A DNA stretch of 64,000 nt from contig NC_020520.1 of the NCBI RefSeq assembly GCF_000348785.1, positions 1,612,001 through 1,676,000 of the forward strand. The letters are read 5' to 3'. The stretch's first letter is position 1. Each line of letters opens with the position of its first letter. Shown one piece after another: positions 58,938 to 64,000 of this stretch. Both the position numbers and the translations under genes were made by a program. The notes under the pieces are model-generated. The model searched no databases, was not told the origin of the DNA, and saw only the letters and a list, made by a program, of their open reading frames with translations. This DNA comes from Ilumatobacter coccineus YM16-304 (lineage in GTDB: Bacteria > Actinomycetota > Acidimicrobiia > Acidimicrobiales > Ilumatobacteraceae).

Positions 58938-59945
58938 ATGACGGAGTTGCCAAAGATCAGAGTCGCGGTGATCGGCGCCGGTTCGTGGGGGACCACCGTT
59001 GCGGCACTCGCCAGCGCCAACACCCCGACCACGCTGTGGGCTCGGCGGCCCGAGCTGGCCACGCAGATCCGTGACCATAACTCCAACCCCGACTATCTGG
59101 CTGGGCAGGAGCTCCCCGACGAGCTCGACGCCACGAGTTCGCTCGAGGAAGCGGTGTCGACGGCCGACGTCGTGGTGATGGGCGTGCCGTCGCACGGCTA
59201 TCGCGAGGTCGCCGAGGAGGCCGCCGCGTACCTGCGGCCCTGGGTCCCCGTCGTGACCCTGTCGAAGGGGCTCGAACGGGCGTCGCAGATGCGGATGAGC
59301 GAGGTGACCGCCGAGGTCATGCCGGGCCACCCGATCGCTGTGCTCACCGGGCCGAACCTCGCGAAGGAGATCATCCAGGGGCAGCCGGCGGCCAGTGTGG
59401 TGGCCATCGACGACCCGCGCGTCGCTGCCGAACTGCAGCGCATCTTCAGCCGTCCGAGTCTGCGCGTCTACACGAACTCCGATGTCGTGGGCTGCGAGGT
59501 GGCCGGCGTCGTCAAGAACGTCATCGCCATCGCCTCGGGGATGGCCAACGGCATGGGGTTCGGTGACAACACGCGTGCCACGTTGATCACGCGCGGGCTC
59601 GCCGAGATGACCCGGCTCGGCGAAGCGATGGGCGGCGACCCACACACCTTCCCCGGACTCGCCGGCATGGGCGACCTCATCGCCACGTGCTCGTCGACGC
59701 AGAGCCGCAACAACACGGTCGGGCTGCGTCTCGGTCAGGGCGAGCAGATCGACGACATCGTCGAGAGCATGAACATGGTCGCCGAAGGCGTGAAGTCGTG
59801 TCCCAGCGTGCTCGAGCTCGCGGGCCGGTACGGTGTCGAGATGCCGATCACCGAGCAAGTCGTCGCGGTGTGTCACCAAGGCGTTTCAGCGGCCGACGCG
59901 CTGGCATCGCTCATGGAGCGAACCAGCAAGAGCGAACACGAGTAA
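58938..59945 (+). CDS. gpsA: Glycerol-3-phosphate dehydrogenase [NAD(P)+]
   Basis: 335 residues. VIGAGSWGTTVAALAS binds NAD(P); VVKNVIAIASGMANGMGFGD holds the catalytic Lys, and FPGLAGMGDLIATCSSTQSR binds the substrate. It makes sn-glycerol-3-phosphate for phospholipids. Leaderless start. Confidence 0.95.
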   Translation: MTELPKIRVAVIGAGSWGTTVAALASANTPTTLWARRPELATQIRDHNSNPDYLAGQELPDELDATSSLEEAVSTADVVVMGVPSHGYREVAEEAAAYLRPWVPVVTLSKGLERASQMRMSEVTAEVMPGHPIAVLTGPNLAKEIIQGQPAASVVAIDDPRVAAELQRIFSRPSLRVYTNSDVVGCEVAGVVKNVIAIASGMANGMGFGDNTRATLITRGLAEMTRLGEAMGGDPHTFPGLAGMGDLIATCSSTQSRNNTVGLRLGQGEQIDDIVESMNMVAEGVKSCPSVLELAGRYGVEMPITEQVVAVCHQGVSAADALASLMERTSKSEHE

Positions 59946-59952
59946 TTCACCG

Positions 59953-61470
59953 ATGACCATCAGTAGCGCTTCCACGGCGCCCGGCTCAGCGTCGATCGAC
60001 GTGCGGTCGAACCCGCCCGAGACCACGATCGGCGTCACCGGGCTCCGGCCTCGCTGGTCGGTCAGCGCCTGGGGTGCGGTGTCGCCGTGGCTCACCGACG
60101 ACGATGCCGACGACGTGGCGGTGTCGCCGGTGCTCGACTGGTACGTCGCCGCCGACGATCGATGGCACGTGCCCGCCGACGAGCCCACGATCCGGCAGCG
60201 TCGCATCGAGGGCACGCCCGTCCTCGAGACTCGGCTGAGAATTCCCGACGGCGACGCGATCCAGCGGGTCTGGGCCGTGCCCGACGCCGGTGGCACCGTC
60301 GTGGTCGAGTTCGAGAACGAGTCGCCGCTGCCGATCGCCGTGTCGGTGGCGGGAATGGACGTGGTGACCGAGCGCCCGACCTCCGACGTGCCGATCCAGG
60401 GCATCGAGCTGCCCGACGATGCGATCGTGCTGCCGGTCGGCCACCACGCCACGGTGCGTGTCCTGCTCCGGTCGGCGAACTCGTCGGGAGGGTTCGGTTC
60501 GATCCCGCCGGCGATGTCGGTGGTGCGCGGGTGGACGCGGGTGACCGAGCAGGCGAGTCGACTCGTGTTGCCCGACGAAGCGCTCGTCGACGCGGTCAAC
60601 GCGGCCCGCTGCGACCTGCTGCTCGAGGGCCCCGTCGACCCGGATGCCGACCCCGTCGGATTCCTGCTCGATGTCGCTGAGCTGGTGCGATGCGGTGATT
60701 CGGCCGAGGCCTGGCTGCTCGAGATCGTCGAGCCGGTCGAGCGAGTGGCACGCGAGACGAGTGCGGCCGCCGATGCATCCGATCGCCGCGAAGCGTTCGA
60801 TGCCGTGCGCTCCGCTCGACTGATCGCCCAGCGCGCCGGCGACGAACGAGCGTCGGCCGATCTCGAACGACTCGCCGCCGACCTGGCCGCGGGACGTTCC
60901 GGTCGCCGCTGGTGGAAGGGGCGATCCGGCGATGTCGATCGCGCCGACACCGCACCCGCTGCCTCGACACCGCCGGCGCTGTCGTCGCTGGCCGATGTCC
61001 GCCGATCGACGTCGGTCGGCCGCTTCGTGCGCTCGATCGAGCGCCGGATCGTCGACGTCGTCGACCCCGTGTCGGGCGGAGCATCGCTGCTCCCAGGAGG
61101 TGTGCCGACCGGCTGGCTCGGCACGAACTTCGAGGTCCACGGCATCCCGACCGGTCCGGTGTCGACTGCGTCGTTCGCGATCCGCTGGCACGGAGAGCGC
61201 CCTGCCGTGCTCTGGGAGCAGCACCAGGGTGAGGTGCGCCTCGACTCGCCGACGATCGACCCCGAGTGGTCGACGGTCGACGCCAGCGGCGAGACGCTGT
61301 GGGCGGCGCCAGCGGTGCCGAAGGCGGCCCGATCGTCGCTGATGGTCACCGCGGTCGACGACGCCACAGCCCCCGCTGCCGACAGCGACGAACCGGATGC
61401 CACACCACCGAACACGGCACCCGGTACGGGGATCCTGAGCATCGATCCCGACGGCGGAACCTTCGCCTGA
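59953..61470 (+). CDS. Uncharacterised conserved-looking protein between gpsA and rnhB
   Basis: 505 residues; not recognised. The first 200 residues are beta-rich (GGTVVVEFENESPLPIAVSV; SGGFGSIPPAMSVVRGWTRV), the middle (210-310) is helical with ASADLERLAADLAAGR, and the C-terminal half carries an Ala/Thr/Pro linker and another beta-rich region (GWLGTNFEVHGIPTGPVSTA). No signal peptide or membrane helix is visible. ATG 59953 lies 7 bp after gpsA; the rnhB start is 4 bp downstream, so it belongs to their operon. Confidence 0.65.
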   Translation: MTISSASTAPGSASIDVRSNPPETTIGVTGLRPRWSVSAWGAVSPWLTDDDADDVAVSPVLDWYVAADDRWHVPADEPTIRQRRIEGTPVLETRLRIPDGDAIQRVWAVPDAGGTVVVEFENESPLPIAVSVAGMDVVTERPTSDVPIQGIELPDDAIVLPVGHHATVRVLLRSANSSGGFGSIPPAMSVVRGWTRVTEQASRLVLPDEALVDAVNAARCDLLLEGPVDPDADPVGFLLDVAELVRCGDSAEAWLLEIVEPVERVARETSAAADASDRREAFDAVRSARLIAQRAGDERASADLERLAADLAAGRSGRRWWKGRSGDVDRADTAPAASTPPALSSLADVRRSTSVGRFVRSIERRIVDVVDPVSGGASLLPGGVPTGWLGTNFEVHGIPTGPVSTASFAIRWHGERPAVLWEQHQGEVRLDSPTIDPEWSTVDASGETLWAAPAVPKAARSSLMVTAVDDATAPAADSDEPDATPPNTAPGTGILSIDPDGGTFA

Positions 61471-61474
61471 CCCG

Positions 61475-62152
61475 ATGGCATCGAAGAAGCGTGCGCCGAC
61501 TCGGGAGATCGAGAAGGCGATGTGGGCGCTCGGCCATCAGACCGTCGTCGGCATCGACGAGGTCGGTCGAGGTGCCTGGGCCGGCCCGCTCATGGTCGGC
61601 GCCGCCGTACTGCCTCGCGACACGAGGGTCAACGGAGTGCGCGATTCGAAGCTGCTGAACGAGCGCGAGCGGGAGTTCTTGTTCGACCGGATCACCGACT
61701 GGTGCGACGCGTGGGCGGTCGGTGGCGCCTCACAGGACGAGTGCGATCGCCTCGGCATGTCCGCGGCCCAGAAGCTGGCGGCGCGACGAGCGATCGAGGG
61801 CTTGGGCCTGGTGCCCGACGTGGCCGTCACCGACGGCAAGTGGGACTTCGTGTCACCGTCGGTCGCCAACGTCGAACTCGAGGTCAAGGCCGATCTGCGT
61901 TGTCTGAGCGTCGCTGCGGCGAGCATCCTGGCGAAGGTGACACGAGACCGGATCATGCGGGCCGAGGCCGAGCACTACCCGCACTGGTCGTTCGACACCA
62001 ACAAGGGGTATCCCTGCCCGGTCCACAAGGCCGCCATCCTCGGCTACGGACCGTCGTCGATCCATCGCCGGAGCTGGGTGTTCATGGAGAACTACAACCC
62101 CTGGACGGCCATCCGCCGCACGCCGCCGGCCGGCCAGACCTCGCTGTTCTGA
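61475..62152 (+). CDS. rnhB: Ribonuclease HII
   Basis: 225 residues. VVGIDEVGRGAWAGPLMVGA supplies Asp and Glu; DSKLLNERERE, AVTDGKWDF and LSVAAASILAKVTRDRIM complete the active site and RNA:DNA binding. It removes misincorporated ribonucleotides. Start 4 bp after the unknown gene's stop. Confidence 0.95.
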   Translation: MASKKRAPTREIEKAMWALGHQTVVGIDEVGRGAWAGPLMVGAAVLPRDTRVNGVRDSKLLNEREREFLFDRITDWCDAWAVGGASQDECDRLGMSAAQKLAARRAIEGLGLVPDVAVTDGKWDFVSPSVANVELEVKADLRCLSVAAASILAKVTRDRIMRAEAEHYPHWSFDTNKGYPCPVHKAAILGYGPSSIHRRSWVFMENYNPWTAIRRTPPAGQTSLF

Positions 62153-62178
62153 ACGCGCCCGCACGCCCGGAGCGGGCG

Positions 62179-62979
62179 TCAGCGGTCGGCGGGAGGTGTG
62201 CGGTGCAGATCGGCGAGCGCCGCGAGCAGTTCGCGGACGGCTTCGGGATCGGCGAGACGACGGAACGCCCGCGACGCCCCTGGGCCGACCTTGATGCTCA
62301 GGTCGTCGGGCCCGAGCACGGCGAACGCGTCTTCGTCGGGGACGTCGTCGCCGATGTAGATCACCGTGGCCGCGTCTTCGTCACGGCGGAGGTTCTGCAG
62401 TGCCGTGCCCTTGTCGGTGGGGCGGGCCATGAGTTCGAGCACGTTCGATCCGTGGTGCGCGGTCGACCCCGTGATGGCCGGCTGTGCCTCGGCGAGTGAG
62501 TCGAGTGCGCGTTGGCCCGATTCGGGGTCGGCGGTGCGGACGTGCAGGACGACGCTGGCCGGCTTGTGTTCGACCCACGCACCCTCGCCGGCGAGTTCAC
62601 ACGCCGCTTCGGCAGCAGCCACCAGGTCGTCGAGGCGCTGCGACTCGGCGGCCGTGAGCGGTTCGGGGTCGCGGCTGCGCCGCTCGCCGCCGTAGCTGCC
62701 CACCACGATCACGTCGGTGGCGAAGTCGAACTGCGCCAGGCCGGCGAGGGATCGGCCCGAGAGTACGGCCACGTTCAGGTCGTCGGCGACGCCGTTCCAC
62801 GGGGTGGAGGTGGCGAGTTGATGGAGCAGGTCGCCGACGCCGTCGAGCAGTCGCGAGTCGTCGGCATGGTCGACGAGCGGTGCGAGCACGCCGTCGCAGT
62901 CGCAGACGAGCAGCCGTGGCGGCTCGAGTGCGTCGATGGCCGCGGCCACCTCACGGGGATCGTCGAAGTGGTCGGTCAC
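62179..62979 (-). CDS. otsB: Trehalose-6-phosphate phosphatase
   Basis: 266 residues, HAD superfamily. LLVCDCDGVLAPLVDHADDS has the nucleophile DxDx motif; NVAVLSGRSLAGLAQ, KGTALQNLRRDE and VIYIGDDVPDEDAFAVL complete the OtsB pattern. It makes free trehalose. GTG 62979 overlaps the otsA stop (GTGA). Confidence 0.92.
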   Translation of the reverse strand: MTDHFDDPREVAAAIDALEPPRLLVCDCDGVLAPLVDHADDSRLLDGVGDLLHQLATSTPWNGVADDLNVAVLSGRSLAGLAQFDFATDVIVVGSYGGERRSRDPEPLTAAESQRLDDLVAAAEAACELAGEGAWVEHKPASVVLHVRTADPESGQRALDSLAEAQPAITGSTAHHGSNVLELMARPTDKGTALQNLRRDEDAATVIYIGDDVPDEDAFAVLGPDDLSIKVGPGASRAFRRLADPEAVRELLAALADLHRTPPADR

Positions 62980-64000
62980 GGCGCTTCGCCGGCGTGCAGG
63001 AGTGCGGTGAGGAACCGGTCGGCCCAGCCCTGCACGTCGCTCTTGCGGATCTGGTCGCGGAGTCCGGCCATGCGGTGGCGACGTTCGTGGCGGTGCATCG
63101 CGACCGCCTGCAGGATCGCGTCTTGAAGGGCTTCGTTGTCGTGCGGGTTGACCAGGACCGCGTCGGTGAGTTCGTCGGCCGCGCCGGCGAACTCCGACAG
63201 CACGAGCACACCGTCGCCGTCGATGTGCGCCGCGGCGTACTCCTTGGCGACGAGGTTCATGCCGTCGCGGAACGGGGTGACCAGCATGACGTCACCAGCT
63301 CGATACAGCGCGATCAGTTCGTCGTAGGGGAGCGTCTGGTACAGGTAGTGGACCACGGGCAGTCCGATGCGGCTGAAGCGCCCGTTGATCTCACCGACCA
63401 GCCGCTCGATCTGGGCTCGCTCGTCCTTGTAGTGCTCGACCGCCTCGCGAGTCGGCGTGGCCACTTGGACGAGCACGTGGCGCTCGGGGTCGAGCCGCCC
63501 GTCTTCGAGGAGTTGTGCGAACGCCTGGAGCCGCAGTCCGATGCCCTTGGTGTAGTCGAGGCGATCGACGCCGAGCATGATCACTTCGGGATCGCCGAGG
63601 CGGGCGCGGATCTGGCTGGTTCGTTTGCGCGTGGCACGGCCCGCCGCCATCTCCTCGACCTCACCGAAGTCGATGGAGATCGGGAAGCTGTCGACGCGCG
63701 TCTGGTACTCGGCGTTCTCGATGATGCCGTCGTGCGCGTCGACGCCCAGGAGTTGTTGCGCACAGGCGATGAAGTTCGTCGCACCCTTCGGTCGCTGGAA
63801 GCCGACGAGGTCGCAACCGAGCAGGCCGGTGATGATCTCTTCACGCCAGGGGAGCCGGGAGAAGAGCTCGTAGGGCGGGAACGGGATGTGCAGGAAGAAC
63901 CCGATCGTCACGTCGGGACGCTGCTCGCGCAGCATCCCCGGGACGAGTTGGAGCTGATAGTCGTGGATCCACACCGTGGCGTCGGTCGGTGCGATGTTGG
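62976..64000 (-). CDS. otsA: Trehalose-6-phosphate synthase (5' end outside window)
   Basis: 341 codons are present; the frame runs off the right edge. [60 protein letters not shown] and [20 protein letters not shown] are the GT20 landmarks of OtsA, which joins UDP-glucose and glucose-6-phosphate. Translational coupling to otsB is typical. Confidence 0.93.
   Translation of the reverse strand, partial: NIAPTDATVWIHDYQLQLVPGMLREQRPDVTIGFFLHIPFPPYELFSRLPWREEIITGLLGCDLVGFQRPKGATNFIACAQQLLGVDAHDGIIENAEYQTRVDSFPISIDFGEVEEMAAGRATRKRTSQIRARLGDPEVIMLGVDRLDYTKGIGLRLQAFAQLLEDGRLDPERHVLVQVATPTREAVEHYKDERAQIERLVGEINGRFSRIGLPVVHYLYQTLPYDELIALYRAGDVMLVTPFRDGMNLVAKEYAAAHIDGDGVLVLSEFAGAADELTDAVLVNPHDNEALQDAILQAVAMHRHERRHRMAGLRDQIRKSDVQGWADRFLTALLHAGEAP

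Overview
This is a 64 kb piece of a high-GC actinobacterial chromosome, most likely from the Acidimicrobiia (Ilumatobacter-like). The grounds are: very high GC; a WhiB regulator, a PafB/PafC pair, a split HU plus lysine-rich H1-like gene, a CofC/FbiD cofactor F420 gene and an actinobacterial SUF set; and surface proteins built on a repeat ending in 'VDVNG' with 'WPCG' and 'SLNY' cores, which I recall from Acidimicrobiia. The taxonomic call is inference. I see no rRNA, tRNA, CRISPR, insertion sequence, prophage or replication origin.

Region 1 (1-34 kb) is a cell-surface polysaccharide locus. It opens with glycosyltransferases, a membrane protein, a methyltransferase and two FemAB/GNAT-like acyltransferases. 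Next comes a tightly coupled minus-strand operon of seven genes (12049 down to 5038) that makes and decorates an amino sugar: WbpD-like acetyltransferase, WbpB-like dehydrogenase, a flavin-dependent oxygenase-like protein, a DegT aminotransferase, an NDP-sugar epimerase, a second DegT aminotransferase and an Aat-like (leucyl/phenylalanyl-tRNA transferase fold) protein. The plus strand (12120-20790) carries assembly and export: hexapeptide acetyltransferase, membrane GT2, a WecG/TagA transferase fused to a STAS-like domain, a Wzz-like chain-length protein, a Wzx flippase, a CpsD-like protein without the P-loop lysine, a 47-residue membrane protein, a Wzy/ligase and another acetyltransferase. 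A minus-strand FkbH-acyl carrier protein-GT4 module follows with an acetyltransferase, then a fused GT2-GT4 enzyme. After that come a secreted GH-A glycosidase lipoprotein, two divergent secreted proteins sharing the same repeat domain (one with three 348-bp tandem copies joined to a lysozyme-like domain), galE and a beta-propeller lipoprotein.

Region 2 (36-40 kb) holds the most distinctive feature: a gene whose frame is crossed by a TGA in the context Ala-Asp-[TGA]-Gly-Ser-Cys, followed at once by a perfect 8-bp hairpin. It is read here as a UGSC-type selenoprotein. It lies downstream of a thioredoxin-fused partner and an epoxide-hydrolase-like protein.

Region 3 (39-64 kb) is housekeeping: metallo-hydrolase, MauE/DoxX-like protein, oligopeptidase B, Asp-ligated ferredoxin, SufB-like protein, pterin dehydratase, MFS transporter, YbaK deacylase, kinase, thioesterase, sufU-sufS with an ATPase-dead SufC-like protein, pafBC, exonuclease, WhiB, PIN-PhoH ATPase, HIT protein, HU and H1-like proteins, PIG-L deacetylase, cofC, gpsA, RNase HII and the otsB/otsA trehalose genes.

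Two habits run through the window. Genes within operons are joined by 4-bp ATGA/GTGA/TTGA overlaps. More than twenty operon-leading genes have a TAnnnT hexamer 6-9 nt before the start codon and no Shine-Dalgarno, the signature of leaderless transcription. I used this to choose many starts.
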